Source of the DNA: Aaosphaeria pasadenensis
Taxonomy: Eukaryota; Ascomycota; Dothideomycetes; Pleosporales
DNA length: 64,000 nucleotides
Direction: 5' to 3'
Assembly (NCBI GenBank): GCA_022813625.1
Contig: JAKLMB010000040.1
Span: 186,001 to 250,000 of the forward strand
Shown here: positions 1-11,781 of the stretch, one piece after another
Layout of the letters: the number at the start of each line of letters is the position of its first letter
Numbering within the stretch: position 1 is the stretch's first letter
Notes under the pieces: generated by a model
What the model saw: only the letters and a program-made list of their open reading frames with translations
Databases searched by the model: none
Told to the model about the DNA's origin: nothing
Made by a program: the position numbers and the translations under genes

Positions 1-2795
1 TCAACGGCGGATCATGACACTACTCGTTATAGACAGCTTCCTATAATGATAGGACGAGCTACAACCTAAGATAGTAAGACACTTGGAGAACAGTGGGCGA
101 AGACAACCCTGCTACGATGCAGTACATATGGTTAACATGGTAATTTGAACATCTCTTTGATCAGCACGCACTCGTCTACTTCGTCAGCGATCAATCATGC
201 TCATCATTGAAATACCTTTCTGCAAGATATGAATTTGGACGTTTTTGACGGACTTAGATACACCTAACGGTCGAGATCCTCGAAATTTCATGTGTTTCAT
301 TCATGACTCGTCAGCACCTCGTCGTCGCCATCTCCGCACCCCGACCGTATTCTTCTGACTTGGTGCGGAATGGCCACTTAAAAACACAGTTATAGGAAGG
401 AGGAGGCTCTTTTGCGACCCACAATGCTATAAAGCTATCGAGCATCTTCCAATCAGATGTCAATTCCCATTTCACTCTAAATGAACTACGCAATGGACCT
501 GAGTTCAATTTAAACCTGGGCTTATACTCCACGCCCTTCTTGACCCACCTCCCCCAGGTGATCACAACGGGCCGCACCTCGGAGGCCAATCGGACTAGAC
601 AAATTAATCTCACGGCCGCTCCGTACGAGGAAACGCGTTGGTGGATTGTGACGATCATCATCGTCTCGCCTCCGCACCGTCGCCCTGTCCGAGGAATGCC
701 ACGAATTTCTCATCTGCATGTGTGGCTACAACTTGATGATGTACGTCCATTTCCCACAGGCTATAGTTGAATGTAATATAGCCACTTAGCGCGCAAGCCA
801 ATGAGATCCAGACAACGCCTCCTTCATGCAGGATGCCGCGTCGTTGGTCGTTGGTCAAATAAACGGCGCGCAACTGACGAGCTTGTTCAAAGAGTGGCTT
901 GTAGGAAGCGTCCCATGGTCGCTAGTTGCTTACCATGGTCGTAGGACACAGAGTAAGGACCTGGTAGGTGGGAATTCTTTCTTGTGTGAATGGAACTATT
1001 GGACTTTGTCTTGTGTTGCTTGGTGCCTATCTTGTAACACAGAGAATCATTCGCGGATAACGAAAGGTGTGCCATTTTGTGGCTGTTGTCGATCGTCGTG
1101 ATAGGATGGGACCAGGATAGCTAGTCCAAATGAACATGCATATATACGGATGCGTCAGAACATGTTGTTCTGTGTTTTCTAGAAGATGCAGTACATAAAT
1201 TGTCAGCATTTGCGCACGGTTCAGTGGCAGAAAATGTGCAGGATTTAGCTCGATGTATTGATGCAGGTAGAATACAGATGACACCCTCTAATTCTGCGTA
1301 CGGTGTGGGAATTCCAGCGAATAGAGCAGCCTCTTTGTGTCCTGGTGTTTCCACTAGTAGGTGTCCTGGCAACTTAGTGTTGTGATCCTGCATATTTTAT
1401 ATGACAGGATGTGCTGACTTGTTGAGTGCATACGCAGTGTCATTGTCAAAGATATCGGATCACCTGTGATTGCCCCTGTAGCGTGATTGATGACGACCTT
1501 GGGATTACAATAGGAGGCAATGTCCTACGGAAGCCTATTTGGCACGGTGCTATAGTGGCGCTCAAATAAACAGGCTCAGGCGAGGGAGAGGATCCAAAGA
1601 TGAGATTATAACAATAGCATCAGTATGCTGAAGCGTCACAGTAGCTACCCTAAATTGCAATAGGTAATCGCTAAGTACACGACGCGCTATGGCTATGCCG
1701 CCCAGCTTGCAGTAGTCGAGTAACAGTCCGCAATCGCATTCAGAAAAGATAAGCCTTGCAGGTCTTGTTCGGCACCAGGTCCTTCGTGACCTGCAGTAGT
1801 TGTTCTTGCATACGAATAACTGCCTTCCTTCAGGACACACACCACCACCATGCCGAATCGCCTTTGTCGTCTCCGAGGACGAGCAGTGCGGTTGCGTGAT
1901 GCCATCCCAGATCCGGACCAACGGAGCATCAGCCTCCGTGTAACAATTCGATTTTAATCTTCTAGAAGCCTTTGCTTACCCTTGCCCGCGTGGATAAATT
2001 GTCTGCGGGGTGCAGAATGCGGGTCCAATCAGGGGAGTCCATGCTTGCAAAACCTGGTCAGACCCCAGCATCTCAGATCGTTGTGCGAGCTTTTCGTTTG
2101 ATTGCATGATCCTCTATTTCCATATTGACCCTGTCAAAGGATCATTCTATGGGGCTTCGTTCACCAAAATGCTGCTATGTATGCAAGTCGGGAGCTAAAT
2201 GTCTGAAACCCCTTTTCCAAATCGTATCATGGAAAACCCCATCCTCGATAGATGTGTACAGCCCTGCAACATCCAGCGTGTAATACATGTACATACATAC
2301 ATCTCGGTACCATGATGGAGACCAGTTTCCGAGAACAGTAGCCGAACCTGGTTCCCAACCCAATGTTCGGGAGGACCCCGCTTGAAGTATATTGAGCATC
2401 CCACACAATCGATACCCACCCGAATAGAGGTCCTGTTCATGTCGATATCGCATCGACATGCCTTGCTACCTTCGACCTCGACTAGCCTGTTGCATGATTT
2501 TGGATGACCAACCTGCTGAAGCCGCCTCACAAGGAGCGTGCATCTAGCAATGCTACGTAGCACTTTCATAGAAGCAAGATTGCGCATTATTTTCATCCTT
2601 GACGAATTCTGTCGTGAATGAAAATCTTGAACAGATGTGCGAAGCATCATTTGAATATTCTCGAGTCCACATTCAGACGGTGCTGCAGAGCGTATATTAC
2701 GGTCTGAGGATCCCAGTGGTTGTGAGAGCAGGAAAGGCGGGTTGCCGATGATGGCGAGGGTAGCCTCAATTAAGCCCATGACCTGTGCAGTTCAA
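1..2795. other. Gene-poor stretch, no convincing gene
   Basis: No open frame here has the features of a conserved protein. The longest ATG-started frame lies at 2195-2779 on the minus strand, just downstream of the transcription-factor stop, and I do not recognise it. Several other open frames begin with non-ATG codons and overlap each other on both strands. I see no RNA gene, transposon ends or long repeats. Confidence 0.5.
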
Positions 2796-5125
2796 TCATG
2801 ATTCAAATTTGAGTCCTGCCGTACGCATCCACATCTGTCGTTTGCTTTCAGCCTCTCGAATGATCTCTGCAGAGAGTCTGAGACTAGGTGCCAAGTGAGC
2901 CAAACGCTCCATTTCGTGAATGACATTGGTAATGATATCATCCATCGTGGCTGGCGGAGGAAGTAGCGCTGAGAGAGAGGCTGACATGGTCGCACCCATC
3001 ACCAGAAGAGTTTGCGAGATAATACTAGCACGATGTTAGCGGTTGTTTGGAAGGGGCATGCCTGAGTACCTACGATAAAGCACCTTGGAAAAGGTAAGGG
3101 AGGTGGCCAGCATGGTGGGCAGTGATATACTCGAGTTGGCGAATGCAGGCCTCGAGACATTTGTGGCAGTTCTCTTGAACGTTTTGGTCCATAGCGAGGC
3201 TTTCATCTTGTAGCACATGGAGGATGTATGGTCGGAAGATGATAGTCCGACACGCGAAGTAACGTAACCTTAGAACGGTCTGTACCGGATTCTGGAGTGG
3301 AACCCGGTCGAGAGGGAACTGCATCGCCGGTGGTAGGCCGGCATACCATTGATTCAATTGGTAGTCCAGCTCCACCACTAAAGGATCTAGTTGTGTAATT
3401 GAATGGGCTGCCGGGTTTTTGCTGAATGGTGCTGCGCGAATATAGAGCATCGAGCTTACTCGATTGAGTAATCGTCGAAGGGCGATTTCAGCAAGGAAAT
3501 ACCATAGTTCGTCTCTTCCAAGGGAGTCCGCTCCAACATCCTCGAAACCTGTAGGTAGTGTAAATGTATCCTCAAATTGCTCGATTCCAGAATGCGGAAG
3601 GTCTAATTCCGCTAAGAGATCGCTGTTTAACACGCAGTTGTTAGTATATGTGTCTATTTGCAAGGTTGAAGGGAGAACGGTACCTTTCGATCATGACAGC
3701 ATTCCAGTACACTCGCTTGCTTAATTCCTCCTCAGCTGGAGAGACCCTGCCAGGGGCACTCAGCAAGAGCTGCAATTTCATGCTTGCCCCAGACAAGATA
3801 TTCCATGCTTCCACAGGTCGCACGAGATACACCAAATATGCTGCTGCCAAAATCTGGCATTGCGCTGCTAACATGTTATTTCTGGTCATCAGACTTGGCA
3901 ATAAACCCCATGCAGCAGCGAAATATGCCAACCCTGGCGGATCTTTGTCAGGAGACTGGTGAGAAATGGTTCCCGTGCTAGATGCGTGGCCGAGCGCAAG
4001 TACGAGTAATACGATGCAGCTTTCAGCGCCCTCGCGGAAGCCTCGAGAGAGCGCAGTCTGGTAATAGCTCGTCCATGTATATGGATTTACGATGGCATAG
4101 AAGACGTTGACGCCTTCAAAGAATGCTCTAACGTACGCGCCAGTATTGGATAAGTCCAGGCCAAGCGAAGTGTTGAGACTGAGCGGCTCACGGCTCATTT
4201 CGAGCTGGAGCAAAACCTTTGGATCGTAGGGGCGGGATACTAGCTCCCGTATCATGGGGGATTGCAGCAAATGGAGCGCTGCTGTCGTGTGCGTCTTGGG
4301 CATAGTCGAAATGTTGGAAGGAGTACTGTTCCAAGTACCGATCCCGTGTATGGGCGGACCTAGCCCCAAAGCAGCCATATTGCCGGAGCTACGAGCGAGG
4401 AATTCCTCACTCGTGGAGTTACTCGCAGCGGGGGAGTGTGTGGAGATGGAAAATCCATTGGCAAGATTTGTCTGCAATAGACCCTCGATACGGTTCAGAT
4501 GCTCGAGAATCAACTTGTCGCCTGCGTCCAGTTTGATGCCAGGTTCTCGATAGATGCACTCGGCGTTGAGTTCTGTACATAGCCTGCACTTCGGCCTGGA
4601 GCCATCACATCGAGATTTCCTCGATCTGCAAATCTCGCACTATCGAATGATCAGTCTCGTGAGAACGGAGATTCAGAATAAAAGCAGAAAATGCGAAAAG
4701 ATTCTACTGGAGGACGAGAAAAGGGGTCGCAATACCGCAATGGTCGCGCGTCTGCGCGGATAGTCTATGGTATCGGTGCTGGGTCGCTTCTTTGTAGTGG
4801 GACGAGGCTCCGTTGTAGTGGTGCCGTTGCTCGTAGGTGCAGTGCCATTGGGCGCTGCTACTTGGGTGGCCTCGCTGGACATCTCGCGGTCTGTTCCTGA
4901 TGATTGTGACATGTTGCGGGGCCGTTTCTTGAAGGGACCACCACCAGTGTAGAAACCATTTGGGGAGTCGAGGAGATGAGGAGACTTGAGGGTCGACTTT
5001 AGAAGGAAATTGCTCGCGTCCGGCAGAGTGGAAAGATTAAGACAGAATGAGTCTCGCGGGAATTGTCCAGTGGAGGTCGCTGCTGACACGGGACTAACAT
5101 CTGGCGATGGGGTAACGCCCGCCAT
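2796..5125 (-). CDS. Zn2Cys6 fungal transcription factor
   Basis: Four exons read on the minus strand: 5125-4736, 4639-3684, 3622-3074 and 3024-2796. The three introns are 96, 61 and 49 nt, the frame stays open, and the product is 707 aa. The Zn2Cys6 binuclear cluster opens exon 2, with cysteines at residues 131, 134, 141, 148, 151 and 158 (C-x2-C-x6-C-x6-C-x2-C-x6-C), preceded by a basic YPRRRATIA stretch. The middle and C-terminal part is the fungal-specific regulatory domain; its conserved elements include YWNAVMIESDLLAELDLP across the second junction and HHAGHLPYLFQGALS before the third. The N-terminal 125 residues are Ser/Thr/Pro rich and probably disordered. By family it is a nuclear sequence-specific DNA-binding regulator. 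The target genes cannot be told from the sequence, and no metabolic cluster adjoins it. Confidence 0.9.
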
Positions 5126-7386
5126 TGGTGGACTGGCCTGGAGGCGCCGGGGGACGTTTCCTGCAAGAGTAAACTGTAAAGTGTAGGTAAGTCCGCTGCT
5201 TTAGGCGGTGGTCTTAAGTTGTTTTGGTTCGTCTTGACCCAGGACCAAGAGACACTTGAGTTCAAAGGCTGAATGTGAATGGGAGAAAGGAACGTAAGAA
5301 TAAGTAAGCGGCCGTCATTGATTCTCCACGAGGAAGGTGGATTAATTCATACGTGCGGGAGGGCAATGTATAAGGGCATGTCGAGAGATCACCACTACTG
5401 TAGGCGGTGGGACCCTCGAGCCACACTCCCACACTTTGACCCTCATACAAGCCGAGATGAAATGGTGCGGATGCGGGGAGAATGAGTGAGGGCTAGCGAC
5501 TCTCCACACCTCGCTCAAGGCAATCATAGCTGGATACGTCTAAGCAGAGTACAGGGGGAAGAAAGACCAACGGCCGACTCATCCAACGCCCCCCTCCAGA
5601 TGAATACATTACCATTACCCTAGGTACTGTAATAGGCCCTCACGTTCGTAATTCTTGCATCTTCGCCTAGTCCTTGACTTAGATTGCCCACAATCCTCGT
5701 CAGCAAGATACGAAAGAGAGCCCCGGAGGCGGTACCATGTGAGCTTTTGGCGGCTTGCAGCAAGCACATCCCTCGAGGGGCACGGAGCCATGCATGTCGA
5801 ATCATGCATAACCTGGAGAGGGTGTACGTTAGAGGCGAGTTTTGCGCCGTATGAGACTCACCACATCATATACCGGCTAATCAAAATGAAAATGACCACG
5901 ACTGCCATCTTACGGCGTGACGTTATTCGCTGGGCACGTAAGGGCTTTTGCGTACAGTACAGTAGTCCTGCGATTGACAGGGAGATATGAGCGGTGGACC
6001 TGCAGCAGAAGAGATGCACTACGATGTTGCCTTCCAAGGGGTCTTGGTTGAACGCCTGTCCACCACTCCCAAAGATCCCTGGATATTGCGGCCAAGGCGC
6101 CTCAAGGTATTGACGTCTTCCTTCATACGCCAAAGGCATCCTGCGTGTGCCTCTGCTCGTCCAGACGTCCAATATTTGCTGCCCAAATCACAAGGTTCAT
6201 GCGTCCTGGCCCCGGTCATGGAAGCCTTTTGGAAGTCGAAGAAGGTGTTGAGTCCTTGTGCCATGCATGTGCGACCGTCAAAATGTGGTCAGTCGCCAAC
6301 AGCGGCTCCTAAACACTCATGTTAAGACGCTCACCCTTCTACACGCAGATGTCCCACTAAAATATTCACGCACCCCGCAGGCCGCCATGGTAACTCCTCT
6401 TTATCACGAGGTATTCGAGTACCTGGTCCTGTGTATCGTTTTGACTTGATATATGTCGAACGGTTGTAAACTTGCAAAAGTCTAACCAGATGGTCTCAGA
6501 ACAAGGGTGGCCTTCCAGAAGACACACCAATCAGGCTATTGAACCCTTAACACTGTAAACCAAGCAGCATTTTGGCTTGTAGAACCGCCTCATCGTACGC
6601 CACATCGACAGGGATGACTATAACAGGCGTCTCCAATACGGGCCGTCAGTTTTCGTGAGCCGTTCGTAGGTATAGGTAGTTTGAATAACACACATCAAAT
6701 AAGATGTTCTGGTACAGTGGTCATCTCATTTCTGAGTCGAGTTTAGAAAGTCTGAGCTAATAAACGAAGAACGACCGTATCGCTCCCACTTCGTTCGAAA
6801 TAATGAGGGGCATCGAACACCAGTGCCATCAGTGTTTGAATTCTAGATGGAGGCGGCTTTGGGCTTCCGATCTGAATACGACAAGTGGAGCCCAATAGTC
6901 ACGCTGACTGTAAGAGTATTTGTCTAGTTTTGCATGTGTGAAGACTCGTAAACTGTACTGTCCCTGCATTTTGTAGTGGTGAATTATCTACGTTGAGACC
7001 GTAATGTTATACGGACAGTAGTGTAATGGGGTCCTGCATAACCAGGTCCATGAAAGTGTTTCTGATATAAAAGAGTGCCCGCTGCCGATCGGCATGTTGA
7101 TGATCAACTATGCTCGAGCCAACTGTCGGAAAGCGAATTGCTTAGCTCGTAATTGTGGCTCGAATAGTTGTACTCTTAGTTGATTTATTGTTCGGAGATG
7201 AAGTACTAAATGTGCAAAGCGGATATCCACCCCTCGTCTATAGTATATCAGCGTGCTACGAAGGCCTGAGGCAGAAGGTCATATTTTGAGTTTGAGTCGC
7301 AAGTACACGCCACGGAGTGGGTTCCTATCCCTAACCCTTGAGTAGCCCTGTTCAATAATCGAGGAGATTGAAAGCAAAATCAAAAC
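5126..7386. other. Upstream/intergenic region without a clear gene
   Basis: This is the 5' side of the Zn2Cys6 gene, which reads leftward. Overlapping short frames at about 5858-6325 on both strands carry no recognisable domain and have no convincing start or splice structure. No tRNA or repeat array was seen. Confidence 0.45.
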
Positions 7387-7743
7387 TTATTTGTGGTACA
7401 AGGGCCGGAGAAGCAACTCGTAATATTCGTTCTGGATTTGCAGGGTCCACCATGAATTGTGGATGTTGTTCGTATTCAGATAATTCTTTGCTAACAATGG
7501 CCATGTCGTTTCGACGCTGATATTCCTAGGGTTGTCTTGTTCGGTCGCATCGACTGCGAGAGGCCAGAGGCTGACTTCAAAGCCATGTAGCTGAGATTTG
7601 TTCGGGATTGATATGATTACACTGTCAAAGTCGCCGCACCATGATGCACTGAAGATTGTGAGGCTCCGAGTATATTTACCATCTGGTCTGAGCTGAATAC
7701 TGAACCATACGTAACGTTCGTGAATGAGCACAATGGGACACAT
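7387..7743 (-). CDS. Possible small hypothetical protein or exon
   Basis: An ATG-started frame of 118 aa, with aromatic-rich sequence such as RYVWFSIQLRPDGKYTRSL and ending in LLLRPLYHK. I recognise no family. The composition looks more protein-like than most chance frames nearby, and it is divergent from MAD1 with about 290 bp between the two ATGs. It could be the last exon of a larger gene, a decayed gene, or chance. Transcript data or homologues would decide. Confidence 0.25.
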   Translation of the reverse strand: MCPIVLIHERYVWFSIQLRPDGKYTRSLTIFSASWCGDFDSVIISIPNKSQLHGFEVSLWPLAVDATEQDNPRNISVETTWPLLAKNYLNTNNIHNSWWTLQIQNEYYELLLRPLYHK

Positions 7744-7869
7744 TCACCACGCTGTACATGGGGTGAAAGTAATCAGGCATAGGGATGAGGCATCGATGAG
7801 GCACAAGGCTAAACACGTGTTGCCGTGTCGGCGCTAGCACAGATTTGGGGAAGCCAAAGCTCCAAAACA

Positions 7870-7947
7870 ATGGCTTCCAGTGACCCCATCCAGCGCATTC
7901 ACCAACTTCTACAGACAATGGACTCTTTCGATCTTAACCACCTTTAA
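7870..7947 (+). other. Possible upstream ORF in the MAD1 leader
   Basis: A short ATG frame of 25 codons (MASSDPIQRIHQLLQTMDSF...) ends 85 bp before the MAD1 ATG and is in a different frame. If the transcript starts upstream of 7870, it would be an upstream ORF able to lower MAD1 translation. I cannot see the transcription start. Confidence 0.3.
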
Positions 7948-8032
7948 GCGACTAATTCTGCTTCAATTCAAGACTACTACGGCTCTCCTTGATTTCGTTG
8001 CGACTGACGCGCAATTTGTGCGCGAGACAACA

Positions 8033-10189
8033 ATGGCAGCTTCAAGGAAACACAACCAAGCAAGCTACAACATATTCACCGGCGATTCAGAATCTCCACC
8101 TCCAAAGCCGCGCGAACCATTACGAGAAACATTCCGAACGACTTTGCGCACATCTCAAGTCGCCCCTCACACGATTGTCCCTTCAGATCCAGTGAACGAG
8201 GATCTACGAGCGCAAATCAACGCGCTTCGCTACGAGTTGGAGACTGCAAAACAGGATCGCGAGAGGGCTGATCTAGAACATGAACAGAGAACTAGGCAAC
8301 TTGAGACCAAGGCGGAAGTGGAGCAGAACAAGGCGCAACAAGCAGAGAAGCTGAGCAACAAAGCCTCCGAAAAGTTTGATAATTTACAGCGAGAGTTTTC
8401 TGAGGCGCAAAGCCGAAGCGAGAACGAACGCCAGGATCTCGAGAGGCGGTTACGTGCATCTCAAGACAAGGCACAGCAACTGCAGGAGGATGTAGATGAA
8501 GCGAACGAGCAGCTCTCGGCTGTACAACGGCAATCAGGGCACAAATTCAATACCCTCCAGACGGAACATGAAGCCTTGAAAACGACAGTATCCGAGCTGC
8601 GAGTGGAACTAGATGCCAAGGTGAATGCGCTCTCGACAGCACAAAAGAGACTCTCCGAAAAGGAGGCAGAGGCAGGAGATCTTGAGGCCGAGGTTCTACG
8701 ACTGAAAGCGATGACAGGAGATGCAGAGACATTGACTGTTATCAAGAGGGAGCTCTCGGACCAAGTGGCGCATATCAAAAAGCTAGAGTCTTTGACTCGA
8801 GAACAAAACGCTGAGTTGAAGACCTACAAGAGGCAACATAAGGCGATCGAGGTTGTAGAAGAGGAGAAGAGGTCCCTTGAAACCAAGGTGCGCATGATGG
8901 ATGACCTGCGACAAGAGTTGGCTGAGGCGCATTTGAGAAAGCAGGTCTTGGAGGATGAGAAGAATTCATGGACATCTTACCTAGAGAACGAAGCCGAATC
9001 TGGGGATAACATCCAATTCGAAACACCAGAAGATCTTGCACGGGCATTCATTCGAGAGCGACTCGAACGGGCCGATCTCATGAACAAGCTGGGAGAAATC
9101 AAGCCAGAACTTCTTGTTAAAGAGGCAAACATTCAAACACTGGAAGACGAGAAAGCGGCACTGCAATCCGAAATCCAGCAACTCAAGTCTGCGACTGCGA
9201 CTGCGCCTAATGCTGGTGAAGCAAAAGCACGCGCAAGATTAGAACGACAGAAAGCCCTAGCAACGAAGGAGGTCGAATTCCTTAGGGCACAAGTCAAAGC
9301 ATTCGACGACGAGGAACGGGAAATGCAGCCTGATACGTACGATGCGACGAAAGCAGCACGTGTGAAAGAGCTGGAAGATCTCATTGACTCGTACCGCGCA
9401 GAGATTGAGAATCTCCGAAAGGAGCTTGATTCTGTAGAGCTACCTTCCGCAGCAGTTACAACAGGCCAGAAGAGACCACTGGAATCAGACGAAGGCTCAG
9501 ACGAACGAATCGGCGAGTTACGTAGGAAGAACCGACAACTCCAAGAAGAATCCTCAACACTACAAAAGAAGATCAAGCTCCTTGAATCCGATTCAAAGGC
9601 CCAATCGAAACAGCTCAAGCAGCTCAAGGAGTCATCACGCGTACGCGTGCTAGAACTCAAATCAAACCCAACAGCCGATGCAGAGGCACTGAAACTTTCC
9701 ACTGTCCGCCACCTTCGGGAAGCGAACTCACAGCTCCTCGACAGACTTGATGGGAAAGACCTCCCGTCAGATACAATGGTTCCCCTATCTCAGCTGGAAG
9801 CCACTCGCGACCAACTCGCGGAGCTTACCGCTACAGTTGCTTCTCACGAGAAGCGCATCAAGCGTCTCAAGCAGATCTGGACCGCTAAGTCACTCGAGTT
9901 CCGCGAGGCAGTGGCCTCGATATTAGGATGGAAATTGGACTTCATGCCCAACGGACGAGTACGTGTTACTAGTATGTTCTATCCTGGCGATGAAGAGACA
10001 GGAGAGAATAGCATCGTCTTTGATGGAGAGAACGGTACAATGAAAGTGAGTGGAGGAGAGCAGAGCGCTTTCGCGAATGAGATCCGCGATCTTATCACAT
10101 TCTGGGTGGAGGAGAGGAAAGAGATTCCATGTTTCCTTGCGGCAATGACTTTGGAATTCTGGGAACGAACAACAAGAGCCGCCCGGTAA
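8033..10189 (+). CDS. MAD1: Spindle assembly checkpoint protein Mad1
   Basis: Single exon, 718 aa from the ATG at 8033 (context acaATGGC). The frame is open upstream to 7880 but contains no earlier ATG. Residues about 60-540 are almost continuous coiled coil, rich in Glu, Lys, Gln and Leu. The Mad2-interaction motif is RVLELKSNP at residues 538-546, matching the basic-hydrophobic-hydrophobic...Pro pattern of the family. An RLK motif (residues 611-613, in KRIKRLKQIW) matches the Bub1-binding motif. The C-terminal globular Mad1 domain follows, with LGWKLDFMPNGRVRVTSMF and a final amphipathic helix. By family, Mad1 sits at the nuclear envelope and unattached kinetochores and converts Mad2 to the closed form that inhibits APC/C-Cdc20. 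The N-terminus (NIFTGDSESPPPKPREPLR) is short and unstructured. Confidence 0.95.
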   Translation: MAASRKHNQASYNIFTGDSESPPPKPREPLRETFRTTLRTSQVAPHTIVPSDPVNEDLRAQINALRYELETAKQDRERADLEHEQRTRQLETKAEVEQNKAQQAEKLSNKASEKFDNLQREFSEAQSRSENERQDLERRLRASQDKAQQLQEDVDEANEQLSAVQRQSGHKFNTLQTEHEALKTTVSELRVELDAKVNALSTAQKRLSEKEAEAGDLEAEVLRLKAMTGDAETLTVIKRELSDQVAHIKKLESLTREQNAELKTYKRQHKAIEVVEEEKRSLETKVRMMDDLRQELAEAHLRKQVLEDEKNSWTSYLENEAESGDNIQFETPEDLARAFIRERLERADLMNKLGEIKPELLVKEANIQTLEDEKAALQSEIQQLKSATATAPNAGEAKARARLERQKALATKEVEFLRAQVKAFDDEEREMQPDTYDATKAARVKELEDLIDSYRAEIENLRKELDSVELPSAAVTTGQKRPLESDEGSDERIGELRRKNRQLQEESSTLQKKIKLLESDSKAQSKQLKQLKESSRVRVLELKSNPTADAEALKLSTVRHLREANSQLLDRLDGKDLPSDTMVPLSQLEATRDQLAELTATVASHEKRIKRLKQIWTAKSLEFREAVASILGWKLDFMPNGRVRVTSMFYPGDEETGENSIVFDGENGTMKVSGGEQSAFANEIRDLITFWVEERKEIPCFLAAMTLEFWERTTRAAR

Positions 10190-10383
10190 AAAGTGCGGCC
10201 TTATTTATCATGGCGCAGGTTTTAAACTATAAATTCGGATTCCCATACGGATCGTATCTAGACTATGACTAGGCGTTTCTTCCTCATGAGGGTTTAACAT
10301 ATGTTTATAATTCATGCCTGGCTTCCCATTTCGGAGCCATCAGACTCGGATTCTTTCCCAAGAAAACCAAATACTCAAAGGCG

Positions 10384-11550
10384 TTATTGTTCTTTGATGT
10401 CAGCCCATGCTTTTGTGAAGATACCCTCGCTACCACTGTCCCTCCATCCCCAAGCTACACAGTAGTGCCTGAGCAGAAGATCGAGCTCCTCAAGTTCGTC
10501 TAGCATCTCTAACGCCGCCACCCTTTCTTTCTCTTCGTCAGTCACCCATGCACGCCATATCGACGCGGTGTCTGCAACCTGTGCACCTTGGTGGAATCCA
10601 TATTGCTTGAGCCGAGCTCTCTGGTCGCTCAACTCAGGGTAAGCCAGAAGAGTGGGCAAATGAATGTTCCTCGTCGACAGATTGGATATCATCGTTCTAC
10701 CAAAGGCATCATTTGGCAGGATTGGCTCGTAGAGAATGAGCGACACTGGTGTGGGTTCAGGTATGTACTTCTGCAGGAAGGATGAAAGTATTGAAGATAC
10801 GGTAGGCGCTGGTAGGTAGACCAAGCACATCTCAGAAAGGAGAAGTGTTGGCAAGGTAGGATCGATATTGGGCAATGTGGGAAGAGTGTTTTCTTCAGAG
10901 GATGTAGCCAGCGTTCGAAGATCCAGGGCATGGACATTGTATGTTGAGGAATGATATGTCGTTGCAGCAGGTGGTAATGCTAAGGGGTTTGGTGCGGATC
11001 TCGATGTCAGCTTCGAATGCAACTGTGGGTGGCGTTGAATCGATGTGAGTTTAGCTGCAGTGTTGGTAGCAAAGTCTATTTCGTGGTAGACTAGCTGTAA
11101 TTCCGGATATCTGTCCCTGAGACGAAAGTATCGAGTATCTGTACCTGCACCTAGAGATATAATCTGTTTTGGCCCAGTGGACGCATTCATGAATCTATCA
11201 ACAAGATCATCGATTGCAGATGTGCGGACGTAGGATCCTTCCAATTATTAGCAGTAGGTCACTGAATTCACTGAGTATGTCGCACCTCGATTTAAGAGTG
11301 GAAGTCTACGAGTTGCAGGCTGTGTGGCGAAGAGCTTTGCATATGGATCATGAAGATATCCAAGTTCAACACAGCTCACCCTTGAGCCCGCCGCATCTTG
11401 ATCAGTATTCCTGACTGCTTCATCTTTGAGCGCTTCTCTTCCTTCATGAGAAGATCCAAACCCGCCTCTTCCACGTGCACGACCTCTTGAGGGGCCTCCA
11501 CGGCGAGATCCGAGCAGCGTTCTAAGGTCTGGAATTTCTTGACCAGACAT
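10384..11550 (-). CDS. PPM1: Leucine carboxyl methyltransferase (PP2A methyltransferase)
   Basis: Two exons, 11550-11286 and 11237-10384, joined across a 48-nt intron (donor GTGCGA, acceptor GAAG). The product is 372 aa. It methylates the C-terminal leucine of the PP2A catalytic subunit using S-adenosylmethionine, which controls assembly of PP2A holoenzymes. Family signatures are RNTDQDAAGSR and the SAM-binding loop IISLGAGTDTRYFRLRDRYP. The conserved LLNRGSYVRTSAIDDLV spans the splice junction and confirms it. The N-terminus (residues about 12-35) is a Gly/Arg-rich RGG-like tract, as in other fungal members. An in-frame ATG at 11643 would add 31 residues, but 11550 fits the family better. 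It is divergent from RPB5 with about 230 bp between the ATGs. Confidence 0.95.
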
Positions 11551-11781
11551 GTTTGTATTGAAGTCGCGTTTGGATGTTAGAGCCTCAGCGGGGCTGCTGT
11601 GTGATGGCCCGTGCAACCACGCTAGTGTGCGGCCGCATGCCAAGTCTAGAGAAAGTCGGAAAGTTCAACTTCTTTGAGATTTCTTTGGCGACACAGCGCA
11701 ACAACTGACAACGCTCGACCTCGCGACATACCAACTTCCTCAACGCACGACGCGATCTACCTATATCCACTACTCGCGAAG
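11551..11781. promoter_or_regulatory. Putative bidirectional promoter, PPM1/RPB5
   Basis: Only 231 bp separate the two start codons, so both core promoters and both 5' leaders must fit here. I see no strong TATA box. Shared regulation is an inference from spacing alone. Confidence 0.5.

Noticed and set aside
1562..1921. Cys-containing 119-codon frame, at first sight a small secreted protein
   Set aside because: It starts with TTG rather than ATG, has no signal peptide, and another open frame overlaps it on the same strand.
2195..2779. 194-codon ATG frame on the minus strand just after the transcription factor
   Set aside because: No recognisable domain, uneven composition, and it lies where the 3' UTR of the upstream gene is expected.
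5858..6325. Three overlapping frames on both strands
   Set aside because: They contradict each other and none has a domain or splice support.
7880..8032. N-terminal extension of MAD1 to 7880
   Set aside because: The frame there starts with GTG and has no ATG before 8033; the ATG at 8033 has good context.
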